Of a stretch of DNA of 64,000 nucleotides, positions 33,286-41,642 are shown one piece after another. Position numbers and translations under genes: made by a program. Under the pieces are notes generated by a model. It did no database searches. It saw only the letters and a list, made by a program, of their open reading frames with translations, and was not told the origin of the DNA. Within the stretch, counting starts at the first letter, position 1; each line of letters starts with the position of its first letter. Source of the DNA: Rhizobiales bacterium SYSU XM002 (lineage in GTDB: Bacteria > Pseudomonadota > Alphaproteobacteria > Rhizobiales > Beijerinckiaceae); assembly GCA_009846685.1 (NCBI GenBank), contig VWVY01000001.1:1-64000 (forward strand), in the 5' to 3' direction.

Positions 33286-34464
33286 TCATGCGGCCTCCTG
33301 CGGCGAGGCGCGTTCGGAGAGGGCGCGGCGCGCGAGTAAATGGACTTTGGGGTCGTTGATCGCATCGACTGCGATCAGCTTGCCGCATCGAAAGTAGCGG
33401 GCCGAAAAGCGGCTATCGTCGGTGGCGCGATCGACCTCGATCCGGTCAAAACCGTCGCTCAGACCGGCGATCTGGAGCTTGGCGTCATACTGGTCCGACC
33501 AGAACCACGGCACCGGGTCATAGACCACGGGGCTGCCGAGCATCGCCGAGGCCGCAGTTTTCGCCTGATCGTTGGCGTTCTGGACGGATTCTAGTCGAAC
33601 AGGCCGACCGTAGAGCCTGCTTGGAAAGCTCGCGACATCGCCGGCAGCATGAATATCGGGCGCGCTGGTGCGTGTGCACGCATCGACGACGATGCCGTTC
33701 GCAACCGCGATCCCGGCGCTGTCCGCCAATTCCACGTTCGGCAACGCGCCGATCGCGACCAGCACCACGTCGGCGGGTACGCGGCTGCCGTCGCCAAGTT
33801 CCACGGCCTCAACGCGGTGCTCGCCTATAAAGCGTGCGGCCACCGATGAAGGGCGGATCACAACACCATGCGCTTCATGCAGCGCAGCGAGGAATTGCGC
33901 CGTCTCCTGGGTTACGACGCGCTTGAGGATGCGGTCGGCAGTTTCGAGAACCGTCACGTCGAGGCCCATCTTGCGGGCCTTGGCCGCGACTTCGAGGCCG
34001 ATATAACCACCGCCGATGATCACAAGCCGCGCACCCGGCCAGAACTCTGCCCGGAAGCGCTCGACATCGCGGATCGCGCGGATGTGGTGGACGCCTTCGA
34101 GTCCGTCACCGGGGACTGGCAGTGGGCGCGGGCGGGTTCCCGTCGCCAGGAGCAGCTTCGAATAGCGCCAGGCGCGACCGCGCGCACATTCGACCGTATG
34201 GGCAGATGGATCGATCCGGGCGATCCGGCAGCCGAGCTGCAACTCGACCGCCTTGTCTTCGTAGAAGGATGCAGGCCGCAGTTCCAAGCGCTCCGGTGTC
34301 GTCTCGCCTGCCAGAAAGGCCTTCGAGAGCGGCGGGCGCTGATAGGGCAGGAAAGGCTCGTCCCCGAACAGCTGGATCGGTCCGTCATAGCCTTCCCCGC
34401 GCAGGCTTGCGACAGCCTGCGCGGCGCTTTGACCGGCTCCGACGATGATGATCGGTTCGGGCAT
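33286..34464 (-). CDS. FAD-dependent pyridine nucleotide-disulfide-type oxidoreductase (ferredoxin reductase family)
   Basis: A 392-residue enzyme: N-terminal FAD motif IIIVGAGQSAAQAVASL, substrate-side LPYQRPPLSKAFL, the NAD(P)H-binding VIIGGGYIGLEVAA (near 150), the GD motif DIHAAGDVASF (near 275) and a C-terminal reductase domain ending in a conserved PWFWSDQYDAKLQIAGL. This architecture is that of rubredoxin/ferredoxin reductases that serve monooxygenases or dioxygenases. It lies between the rhodanese and binding-protein genes and probably delivers NAD(P)H electrons to an unseen partner in this pathway. Confidence 0.9.
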   Translation of the reverse strand: MPEPIIIVGAGQSAAQAVASLRGEGYDGPIQLFGDEPFLPYQRPPLSKAFLAGETTPERLELRPASFYEDKAVELQLGCRIARIDPSAHTVECARGRAWRYSKLLLATGTRPRPLPVPGDGLEGVHHIRAIRDVERFRAEFWPGARLVIIGGGYIGLEVAAKARKMGLDVTVLETADRILKRVVTQETAQFLAALHEAHGVVIRPSSVAARFIGEHRVEAVELGDGSRVPADVVLVAIGALPNVELADSAGIAVANGIVVDACTRTSAPDIHAAGDVASFPSRLYGRPVRLESVQNANDQAKTAASAMLGSPVVYDPVPWFWSDQYDAKLQIAGLSDGFDRIEVDRATDDSRFSARYFRCGKLIAVDAINDPKVHLLARRALSERASPQEAA

Positions 34465-34490
34465 GGCTTGCCTTCCGCTGTTTCCGGTAC

Positions 34491-35357
34491 TCAAGCCGTC
34501 GCCAAGACCTTGGGTGGCCCTTCCTCGACGGGCAGCGCTGGATCGCGCGACCATTCGTTCCATGAGCCGAAATACATCTTCACGTCCTTCACACCCGCCT
34601 CCTTGAGCGCGAGGAAGGTGTTCGAGGCGCGCGCGCCCTTGAAGCAGTAGAGATAGACCGGTGTATCCGGGGTGATGCCGACGCTGGCGCATTCGGCGAG
34701 GATTTCGGGTTTCGATTTGAAGCGTGGCCCATCGGCCGTTGGCTTCATCATGCGATACCACTCGATCCACTTCGCGCCGGGAATACGCCCCTTGCGCGGG
34801 CAGAAATCCTTGCCGTAGGGCGAGGAGCTTTCGCCGATCCATTCGTCGACGTCGCGCACGTCAAGCTTGGCGATGGCGCTGTCCTTGACCGCCGAGAGCA
34901 TGGCGGACGCGTCAATGATGAGTTTGCCGGCTGCGAGATCGACCGGGAAGGTCGCGGATTTCTCTGCAGGAACCTCGTCCGTGATCGGGAATCCGCCGGC
35001 GACCCAGGCGGCATATCCGCCATGCAGCACCTTGGCTTTCGGATAACCGAGAAAACTCAGAAGGAAATAGCCACGGCACGACTGGCCGAAGCCGGTGTTC
35101 ATCGACTGCTCGTAGATCACCGCCGTTTCTGCGCCGGAAAGCCCCGCCTTTCCAAAGGCCTCGGCGAATTTGCCGCGCAATTCGGCGAACCCCTCGGGGG
35201 TCGAGGTCGCAAGGTAGGTGAAGATTTCGTGGAGGTTGACCGCGCCGGGCAGATGGCCGGCGGCATAACTGTCCGGGTCGCGCGTATCGATCAGGACGAT
35301 TTTCTCGGACTTCATCGCTTCGGCGAGTTCCGCCGGAGATATCAGGACGTCGCTCAT
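34491..35357 (-). CDS. Thiosulfate/3-mercaptopyruvate sulfurtransferase (tandem rhodanese)
   Basis: A 288-residue protein of two rhodanese domains. The first (about 1-125: LIDTRDPDSYAAGHLPGAVN, NTGFGQSCRGYFLL) is non-canonical. The second has the active-site loop YLYCFKGARASN near residue 235, with catalytic Cys. It moves sulfane sulfur from thiosulfate or mercaptopyruvate to thiols or cyanide; the latter gives thiocyanate. Its location in a sigma-54-driven operon beside cyanate genes suggests a role in cyanide/thiocyanate or organosulfur metabolism (inference). Confidence 0.88.
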   Translation of the reverse strand: MSDVLISPAELAEAMKSEKIVLIDTRDPDSYAAGHLPGAVNLHEIFTYLATSTPEGFAELRGKFAEAFGKAGLSGAETAVIYEQSMNTGFGQSCRGYFLLSFLGYPKAKVLHGGYAAWVAGGFPITDEVPAEKSATFPVDLAAGKLIIDASAMLSAVKDSAIAKLDVRDVDEWIGESSSPYGKDFCPRKGRIPGAKWIEWYRMMKPTADGPRFKSKPEILAECASVGITPDTPVYLYCFKGARASNTFLALKEAGVKDVKMYFGSWNEWSRDPALPVEEGPPKVLATA

Positions 35358-35459
35358 GCTCTCTCCATTCCGAGTTGTGCCGCGATGCGCTGCCGCGCCC
35401 CGGCGTTGTGGGCTTCTGTTCCTCCTGTGGTGTTTCCCCTTGGCGTCGTTGCGCCAGTC

Positions 35460-36587
35460 TCAGGCCATTTCGGCCAGCATCTTTCTGAGCTGCTTGGTCG
35501 CCGGCGTGACGATCGCCACGAAATAGGCCTCGCGTAGGCGGCGCTGGCACCGGTGGGCCGCGACATAGCCGCGCGCGCCGCAATGAAGCATCGCATGATG
35601 AGCCGCCGCGACCGTCGCCTCGCCACCCTCAAGCCGCATCGCTACCACGCGCTTCCAGAACGCGTCGGAGGGATCGTAGGGTGTTGCCGCCAGTTCGAAG
35701 ACCTCCGCCTCGATTGCCGCCAGCTTCTCGGCGATATCCTCGGGCTGTACGTCGAGGAAGCGGTTCACATGCCCGAGAGCGGGCCGAACCTCTTCCATCA
35801 TCCGAACACAATCGCGCACAAGGCCGATCGCCATGCCGGCCTGAAGCAGGATGAACCCGGCGCGGATCTTCCTGATGTAAGGCATCGCCGGATCGGCGAG
35901 GATCATGTCTTGCGGAATGAAAAGATCCCGCACCTGCACGCCGAAGGTGCCGGTGCCATCGAGCGCGAGGAAGGGTTCGCAGGGCTTCAGCGTCACCGCC
36001 GGATCGGCACAATCGATCAGGCACATCACCCGGCCACCATCATCCGTGTCGAACACGGCGCCGAAGAGATGATCCGGCCCGAGATTGGATACCCAGGGCA
36101 GGGCACCCTTGATCCGGTAGCCGCCCTCGACCTTGGTGCCTTTCAGGCGCATTTGCTCGATGCCGAAAATGGTCTTCATCGGGTTGGAAAGACCCGTGCC
36201 GCCGAGCACTTTGCCTTCGGCCGCCGGGGCAAGGAACTTCGCCTTGAGCGCCTCGTTGTCTGAGTTCAGGATGTACCAGACCAGTGTGTTCTGGCACCAG
36301 TCCATGAACCCGGTCGAGAGGCAGGTCTCCGAAATCGCGGCCATGCTTTCGATCGTCGGACCGAGTGTATGTCCGGCCGTGAGATGAAGCCCGTATCCAC
36401 CTGCTACGCCGAAAGCTCTCAAGACGGCGGCCGGATAGGCTCCTTTGTCGATGTCGGCGACGATCGGCGTGAGATCCGAGGCCGCGAGCCGCCGGATTTC
36501 AGCGATCGTCGCGCCTGCCGGGCCGGAGAATCTTCCGGCCGCGGACGGTTGCGGTGCGAGTGCGACGACGTTCTGTGCAAGCTGCAT
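35460..36587 (-). CDS. Acyl-CoA dehydrogenase-fold flavoprotein
   Basis: A 375-residue protein of the acyl-CoA dehydrogenase superfamily. It shows the helical N-terminal domain (PTIESMAAISETCLSTGFMD), the beta domain (GGTGLSNPMKTIFGIEQM, VSNLGPDHLFGAVFDTDDGG) and the C-terminal four-helix bundle. Closest in pattern to the flavin-dependent desulfurisation/SfnB-like or hydroxylase branch rather than canonical fatty-acid enzymes (tentative). I prefer ATG 36587 with GGGGGA 5 bases upstream; ATG 36599 is possible. Probably FMN/FAD-dependent, possibly fed by the neighbouring oxidoreductase. Confidence 0.78.
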   Translation of the reverse strand: MQLAQNVVALAPQPSAAGRFSGPAGATIAEIRRLAASDLTPIVADIDKGAYPAAVLRAFGVAGGYGLHLTAGHTLGPTIESMAAISETCLSTGFMDWCQNTLVWYILNSDNEALKAKFLAPAAEGKVLGGTGLSNPMKTIFGIEQMRLKGTKVEGGYRIKGALPWVSNLGPDHLFGAVFDTDDGGRVMCLIDCADPAVTLKPCEPFLALDGTGTFGVQVRDLFIPQDMILADPAMPYIRKIRAGFILLQAGMAIGLVRDCVRMMEEVRPALGHVNRFLDVQPEDIAEKLAAIEAEVFELAATPYDPSDAFWKRVVAMRLEGGEATVAAAHHAMLHCGARGYVAAHRCQRRLREAYFVAIVTPATKQLRKMLAEMA

Positions 36588-36644
36588 GACATCCCCCATC
36601 AGAGAACCGGGAAGGAGCCCGGGAACCGGCGTATTCCGCGCGCT

Positions 36645-37220
36645 TTAGCCGAGCCCGACCTCCAGATTGACCGGGCGGGTGAAGGTATTAGCGACCGGCG
36701 ACCATTTTTGGACATGCTTGATCAGCGCATCGATCTCGGCTTTCGGAATGTCGTCGCATTCCATGTCCACCTTCACGCGGACATCGGTGAAACCGACCGG
36801 CTTCTCGCTGACATCGCCCGTGCCCCAGACGGCGGTGATGTTTAGATCGCCTTCGAGCTCGAGTTCGAGCTTGCGCACAGTCCAGCCCCTGTGCACCGCG
36901 TTGGCATGCAGCCCCACCGCGAGGCAGGAGCCGAGCGCGGCCAGCGAAGCCTCCGATGGGTTCGGTGCGGTATCGTCACCAAGCAGACCCGGCGGCTCGT
37001 CGACGATATAGGGCGGCAGCGAGCGGATGTAGTTGAGATGCCGGAACTTGCCCTCGGCGACCGTCTTGCACTTGAGCGTCTTGACGACCTTGGGGTTTGC
37101 CTTGCCCGCAGCGATCAGCCCTTCGAGCCCGGTCCTGTCGATCGGCGCGAGGCAGCCGGTCGGCGCGACATCCGGTACGAGGCATCCGGTCAGGGCGGTC
37201 TTGGCAGTGATCGTGGACAT
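36645..37220 (-). CDS. OsmC-family protein
   Basis: A 191-residue OsmC/Ohr-fold protein. The two reactive cysteines are recognisable: SLAALGSCLAVGLHA and VDMECDDIP. Family members reduce organic hydroperoxides or bind persulfides. Extra cysteines occur in the N-terminal region (GCLVPDVAPTGCLAP, a repeated motif). It is the first gene of an operon with ACAD-like, rhodanese and oxidoreductase genes, so persulfide or sulfenate handling is plausible. A sigma-54 promoter and TetR-like operators lie just upstream. Confidence 0.85.
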   Translation of the reverse strand: MSTITAKTALTGCLVPDVAPTGCLAPIDRTGLEGLIAAGKANPKVVKTLKCKTVAEGKFRHLNYIRSLPPYIVDEPPGLLGDDTAPNPSEASLAALGSCLAVGLHANAVHRGWTVRKLELELEGDLNITAVWGTGDVSEKPVGFTDVRVKVDMECDDIPKAEIDALIKHVQKWSPVANTFTRPVNLEVGLG

Positions 37221-37246
37221 GACATTCTCCGATGCTTATCAGGTGA

Positions 37247-37317
37247 ACAGAACGGTCTGTTTGTTAAAAGCAACTGCTGTGCCAATCTCACGCGTCAACG
37301 CAGGCAGACCGTTCTGT
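37247..37317. promoter_or_regulatory. Paired operators flanking the OsmC-operon promoter
   Basis: Two sites, 37247-37260 (ACAGAACGGTCTGT) and 37305-37317 (CAGACCGTTCTGT), are near-identical in opposite orientation and each is close to palindromic. Such pseudo-palindromes are typical TetR-family operators; the divergent TetR gene starts at about 37359. The left site overlaps the predicted initiation point of the OsmC operon, so binding should repress it. Confidence 0.75.
37269..37284 (-). promoter_or_regulatory. Sigma-54 promoter of the OsmC/rhodanese operon
   Basis: On the minus strand TGGCACAGCAGTTGCT, a perfect RpoN -24/-12 element. Initiation is predicted near 37257, about 37 bases before ATG 37220, inside the left TetR-like operator. 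Confidence 0.8.
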
Positions 37318-37358
37318 CTTGAGAACTCAAGGAGAATCCGCCACATTCCGCCTCCGCA

Positions 37359-38006
37359 ATGCGATCGGACGTCCAGAGGTATCCCGTGGAGATTGTGCAT
37401 CAGGCAGGCAGGGCTGCAAAAAAACAGGGCGTTTCGGCCGAGATTTCAGCCCGAGCGCGCCTGATCGACGCGGCTACTCGGCTCTTCTGTCGCTTCGGCA
37501 TCAATGCCGTCGGGGTAGATGCTGTCGTTGCCGAGGCTGGCACCGCGAAGGCATCGCTCTACAAGAATTTCGGTTCCAAGGAAGGGCTGGTCGAGGCCGT
37601 GCTGACCCATGAGGGCGCATGCTGGCGCGACTGGTTTCTCGATCGCCTGTCCGATGGAGATGCGCCGCCGGAGCAAAGGCTGGCTCGCATCTTTCCGATC
37701 CTTAAGGAGTGGTTCGCCAAGGAGAGCTTTTTCGGTTGCCCATTCATCAACGCCATTGGTGAACACGACAAGGCGGACGATCGCCTACGTCAACTGACAA
37801 TCAGCCACAAGCTTGTTGTCCTTGAGGCGATCGAAGATCTTGCGCGCGAAGCCCAAGCGCCGGATCCCGCCTTGCTCGCCCATCAGATCGGTTTGCTGAT
37901 GGACGGTGCCATAGTCGCCGCGATGGTCACGAAAGATCCCGGCACGGCGGATCTCGCACAGGCTGCGGCTTTGCAACTGATACGGGTCTCATTGCCCAAA
38001 GGGTAG
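37359..38006 (+). CDS. TetR-family transcriptional regulator
   Basis: A TetR-type protein: HTH near residues 35-80 (LIDAATRLFCRFGINAVGVD, TAKASLYKNFGSKEGLVEAV) and a helical C-terminal ligand domain containing FAKESFFGCPFINAI. Divergent from the OsmC operon with paired palindromic sites between them, so it most likely represses itself and that operon. The true start may be a GTG near 37386 rather than the ATG at 37359. The ligand is unknown. Confidence 0.85.
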   Translation: MRSDVQRYPVEIVHQAGRAAKKQGVSAEISARARLIDAATRLFCRFGINAVGVDAVVAEAGTAKASLYKNFGSKEGLVEAVLTHEGACWRDWFLDRLSDGDAPPEQRLARIFPILKEWFAKESFFGCPFINAIGEHDKADDRLRQLTISHKLVVLEAIEDLAREAQAPDPALLAHQIGLLMDGAIVAAMVTKDPGTADLAQAAALQLIRVSLPKG

Positions 38007-38390
38007 GCCTGCCGGGACAGTTCAGGAGTATCGCACCGCCAGGCTCGCGGAGTGGCACAGTCAGAGGAAAATCGGCTTGCCGTTCGGATGGCGGCGTGCA
38101 GACGCGAATGCTCCTGGAACTCAAGCGACGGTATGGCGACTGTACTGATATTACCGGGTGCATTCTGTGGCCGACAGATCCAGCCGCTTGATCCAAGGCA
38201 ACATCGTTTTCCGGTTATCTGATCGAGCGTTGCGAAAAGGCCCGAGGCGAGCATTTCCGGAAAGCAAGGAACGTCAGCGCAACAAATTTCCAATCAACGG
38301 GGTGCAGTGTTAGACGGCTGCGGCCGAGCACCATAAAATTCCCCCTCGTTAGCGTCGAAACTGAATTGGACGATTCAGTCGGAGTACTTG
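38007..38390. other. Gap with IS6 left-end fragment
   Basis: Contains an IS6-family left end at 38054-38079 (GGCACAGTCAGAGGAAAATC), sharing 20 bases with the copy at 7467-7486, but no following transposase. The rest, to the epimerase-like start at 38391, shows no supported gene. CGGAG precedes that start. Confidence 0.6.
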
Positions 38391-38828
38391 ATGCGTTCAA
38401 CTTTCATTGCTGACGTCGCCGTCCGCGAACTGACCTCGCATGTCGACGGACGCGGGTGTTTCACCGAAATCTACCGTGAAAGCTGGAAAAGCCATCCTCC
38501 CTACGTGCAGTGGAACTGCGTGCAGAGCGATGCATGTGTGCTGCGCGGTGTGCATGTCCACGCGGTCCATCACGATTATCTCTTTGCCGCCTCGGGCACA
38601 CTTGTGCTCGGTTTGCACGACATCCGGCCAGAAAGCGCGACCTACGCGGGCTCCGATATGATCGTCATCGAAGCGGGGCAGCCGCTGGTTATCGCCATTC
38701 CACCAAGTGTGCGCCACGGCTTCTATTTTCCTGTCCCCACGATCCATGTCTACGCCGTATCGAGTTATTGGAATACCGACGACGAACTGGGCTGTCGTTT
38801 CGACTGCCAGGAACTCGCGCTGGACTGA
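38391..38828 (+). CDS. RmlC-like sugar-epimerase/cupin protein
   Basis: A 145-residue cupin of the dTDP-4-dehydrorhamnose 3,5-epimerase family. ELTSHVDGRGCFTEIYRESW, VLRGVHVHAVHHDYLF and IPPSVRHGFYF are family patterns. It is shorter than typical RmlC (~180), fitting a WxcM/FdtA-like isomerase as an alternative. It is followed by a truncated sugar-type oxidoreductase, so the pair looks like a fragment of a surface-polysaccharide locus. Confidence 0.72.
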   Translation: MRSTFIADVAVRELTSHVDGRGCFTEIYRESWKSHPPYVQWNCVQSDACVLRGVHVHAVHHDYLFAASGTLVLGLHDIRPESATYAGSDMIVIEAGQPLVIAIPPSVRHGFYFPVPTIHVYAVSSYWNTDDELGCRFDCQELALD

Positions 38829-38941
38829 CCCGATCGGAACCCTCGCCTCTCCGAACGTGATGCAAACGCCAGCGATTACGCGCAGATGTGCCAGGACTAT
38901 GCACAGGCGGTCCAAGAATCCGGCGCCGGGAAGACCAGCTG

Positions 38942-39430
38942 ATGGCGACGATCGGCCTGTTCGGTTTCGGTCGGTGGGGAAAGCTGATTTTTCGCGATTT
39001 GCGCGTTCTCGGCGCCGAAGTCCGCGTCATTGTCCCGAGCGAGGAAAGCCGGCGGGCGGCGCTGGCGGCGGGAGCGGTGTCTGCGCAAGCGGTCTATACA
39101 ACGCGTGACGAAATCGCAGCACTTGCAGACGTCGACGGCTTTATTGTCGCCGCACCGACGGTTCTACACGCTCAAATTCTATTTACGCTGGTGGCGACGG
39201 GCAAACCGATCTTCGTCGAAAAACCCTTCGCGACCGATACCGACGCCTGTCGCACGCTGGTCGACGCTGCAGGCGAGCGAATCTTTGTGATGGACAAGTG
39301 GCGCTATCACCCTGGTATCGACAAACTCACCGAACTTGTTCGCTCCGGTACGCTCGGAGACATCCTAGCGCTGCGTGTTTCCATGCACAGGCACTTGGCA
39401 ATCACCAATCACCCTGGGGTCAACGGATGA
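38942..39430 (+). pseudogene. Gfo/Idh/MocA oxidoreductase, C-terminally truncated
   Basis: The Rossmann domain of a Gfo/Idh/MocA enzyme: ATIGLFGFGRWGKLIFRDL, GFIVAAPTVLH, GKPIFVEKPFATD with the catalytic-type EKP, and MDKWRYHPGIDKL. After about residue 158 it ends in the border of the minus-strand GntR gene (39420), about half the normal ~330 residues. The domain needed for substrate binding is gone, so a rearrangement joined this fragment to the next module near 39410-39430. Confidence 0.75.
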
Positions 39431-40136
39431 CGGTCCGAACCGAGTAGCGGCTTGCCGGGTAAAGGTTGGCGGAAATCTCGAAGGTGGAACTGGGCGCGGC
39501 GACATAACGCCTTTTGACCAGAAGAGCGGCAGAATCCGACTCGACCGACAGCAGTCGCGCGATCGCTGCGGGCAGGGAGGCGGCCTGAATCTCCTGCTCG
39601 ACGTGCCGGAGCTTTAGCCCGAAGCGCTCGATGCACAATTGGTAGACCGCCGAGAGGCCGTCCCGAATATCTTCGCGATCGAGCGGAAACGTGGAAGGTA
39701 CGTAGATCTCCGACCAGCAAAGCGGAACGTTATCGCCGCGCCGGGTCCTCACGCCGGCGACCCGCAGCCAGCGGGCCGGTTTCGGGAGGTCGTCGAAACT
39801 ATCCATCGGAAAGTTCAGCTCGCGGACAAAGCCGACATAGTCCGGTTTGAGCACCGTGTCGTCCGCGAAATCGAACAGGCCGCGCGCGTCGCCAAGCGTA
39901 TGCGAATAACGTGTGAACGGTGAGAGGGCCAGCACACGGGTTCCAGCCTTCTGGCGACGGCCCAGAAGCCCCTGTTCGGAGAGCGTCTTGAGAGCCTCGC
40001 GGGCAGTATGGCGTCCGACACTGAAGCGTTGTTGCAGTTCGAGTTCGCTCGGAAAACGCGAGCCGACGGGAAAATGTCCCTCGGCGATTTCCTTGGCCAA
40101 AGTCTCGCTCAGTGCGCGGTGGCGCGGAATCGGCAC
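39420..40136 (-). CDS. GntR/UTRA-family regulator of the TRAP/CoA operon
   Basis: A 238-residue regulator: winged helix (GSRFPSELELQQRFSVGRHT, AREALKTLSEQGLL) and UTRA domain (VPLCWSEIYVPSTFPLDRED, SSTFEISANLYPASRYSVRT). I start it at GTG 40136, preceded by AAGGGGAA; longer readings run through the divergent promoter. It is transcribed away from the CoA-transferase gene and presumably controls that operon in response to its substrate. Confidence 0.85.
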   Translation of the reverse strand: MPIPRHRALSETLAKEIAEGHFPVGSRFPSELELQQRFSVGRHTAREALKTLSEQGLLGRRQKAGTRVLALSPFTRYSHTLGDARGLFDFADDTVLKPDYVGFVRELNFPMDSFDDLPKPARWLRVAGVRTRRGDNVPLCWSEIYVPSTFPLDREDIRDGLSAVYQLCIERFGLKLRHVEQEIQAASLPAAIARLLSVESDSAALLVKRRYVAAPSSTFEISANLYPASRYSVRTVIR

Positions 40137-40306
40137 GTCGTTTCCCCTTACGAAAATCAGGCGGGCCGGGCGGCTGAAAAGAGGATCTGCTCCTCTGCCA
40201 GTGCCTCTGTTGGCCAATTCTCCGTCTTTATGACAGAGCGCGGCGCCTTCATCAATCGCTGGATCAATGATGAGGGGCGCACGCATACCCGCGACAATAA
40301 TAAATC

Positions 40307-40399
40307 CGAATAATAAGTGGATATCGTTCGGCTGGCAGCCGAACGGCGGTTCATCGGCGATTGACTCAACCGGTTCCCCATATAAAATACGAATAATAA
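40307..40399. promoter_or_regulatory. Direct repeats in the GntR-CoA-transferase interval
   Basis: CGAATAATAA occurs at 40307-40316 and again at 40390-40399, with a related ACAATAATAA at 40294-40303. AT-rich repeats of this sort in a GC-rich genome are candidate regulator sites or promoter elements. The second copy lies about 20 bases before the CoA-transferase start. Confidence 0.5.
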
Positions 40400-40419
40400 A
40401 AATGCCTGGGAGGGCGCCG

Positions 40420-41613
40420 ATGCTGGAACAGACCCTCGCGGGAATCCGGGTTCTCGACATTACCCAGAACGTCGCCGGTCCGTACTGCACGCAGATTCTT
40501 GGAGACCTCGGCGCCGAGGTCATCAAGCTCGAGCGTCCGGGAGGCGGCGACGATGCACGTGACTGGCGACCGCCGGAAATCGGGGGGGAATCGGCAACCT
40601 TCTTGGCGCTCAACCGGAACAAGCGCAGCATCTGCGTCGATCTCGATGCTGCCGAAGGGCAGGAAATCGTCCGCGATCTGGCGCGCAGCATCGACGTCGT
40701 CATTCATTCGATGAAGCCCGGGAGCGCCGAACAACGAGGGATCGGTCATGCCGATCTGGCGAGAGTCAACCCCGCGCTCATCTACTGCCCGATCTCGGCA
40801 TTCGGGCAGGTCGGGCCGCTTCGCGGGTTGCCTGGCTATGACCCCCTGATGCAGGCCTTCACCGGCATCATGAGCACGACCGGGCGCGACGGGGAAGACC
40901 CTGTCCGGGTCGCCGTATCGTTGATCGACATGGGGACAGGGGTTTGGGCGGCGCTCGGCATTCTCGCGGCCCTGACGCAGCGAGCGAAAACGGGGCGCGG
41001 GACACTGGTCGAGACCAGCCTGATGGAGACCGGAGTTTGCTGGATGACGATCTTCGTCGCGACGTATGGCGCGACGGGGAAGCTCCCGCGGAAGATGGGT
41101 TCGGCCATGTCCATCACCGCACCGTATGAACTGTTTCGCACGGCAGATGGCCATGTCTTCGTTGCCGCAGGGAATGACCGGTTATTCGCGCGGGTGTGTC
41201 AGGGGCTGGGCATCGGCGGGCTCGCAAGCGATCCGCGTTTTGCCACCAATCCCCTGCGGGTGAAGCATCGCGACGCTCTTCACGAGGCCATAGAGGCTGT
41301 GACCAGCCGCCATCCGGCCGGGGTTGTTGTCGAAAAATTACGGCGGGCCGGAGCGCCGTGCAGCCAACTCAATTCCGTTGCGGATGTTCTCGATCACGAG
41401 CAGGTCAAGGCTGCCGGCATTATCGCCGATCTTCCGCTTCATGACGCGCCCGGGCACCGTGTTGTCGCTTTGCCGTTGAAAGCGGACGGCAGGCGGTCGG
41501 CTCGGATGGAGCCGCCGCCGGTTCTCGGAAGCGATACCGATCCTGTTCTTTCCGGCCTTGGCTATGCGCCTGAGCGGTTGGCCGCCTTGCGCCGCGCCGG
41601 GACGATTGCCTGA
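40420..41613 (+). CDS. CaiB/BaiF-family CoA-transferase
   Basis: A 397-residue class III CoA-transferase. Signatures include LAGIRVLDITQNVAGPYCTQ, LGDLGAEVIKLERPGGGDDA with the catalytic Asp region, ALNRNKRSICVDL, and LIYCPISAFGQVGPL. ATG 40420 has GGGAGGG upstream. It activates a carboxylic acid by CoA transfer and opens a catabolic operon with acyl-CoA dehydrogenase, MmgE/PrpD, enoyl-CoA hydratase, HMG-CoA lyase and a TRAP importer. Confidence 0.92.
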   Translation: MLEQTLAGIRVLDITQNVAGPYCTQILGDLGAEVIKLERPGGGDDARDWRPPEIGGESATFLALNRNKRSICVDLDAAEGQEIVRDLARSIDVVIHSMKPGSAEQRGIGHADLARVNPALIYCPISAFGQVGPLRGLPGYDPLMQAFTGIMSTTGRDGEDPVRVAVSLIDMGTGVWAALGILAALTQRAKTGRGTLVETSLMETGVCWMTIFVATYGATGKLPRKMGSAMSITAPYELFRTADGHVFVAAGNDRLFARVCQGLGIGGLASDPRFATNPLRVKHRDALHEAIEAVTSRHPAGVVVEKLRRAGAPCSQLNSVADVLDHEQVKAAGIIADLPLHDAPGHRVVALPLKADGRRSARMEPPPVLGSDTDPVLSGLGYAPERLAALRRAGTIA

Positions 41614-41642
41614 AGCCGAAACACCCAGATGCGAGTTGGGCG

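Noticed and set aside
40337-40352. A possible sigma-54 element (TGGCAGCCGAACGGCG)
   Set aside because: Spacing fits, but the -12 block lacks TTGC, and the sequence is part of a GC-rich palindrome-like stretch.
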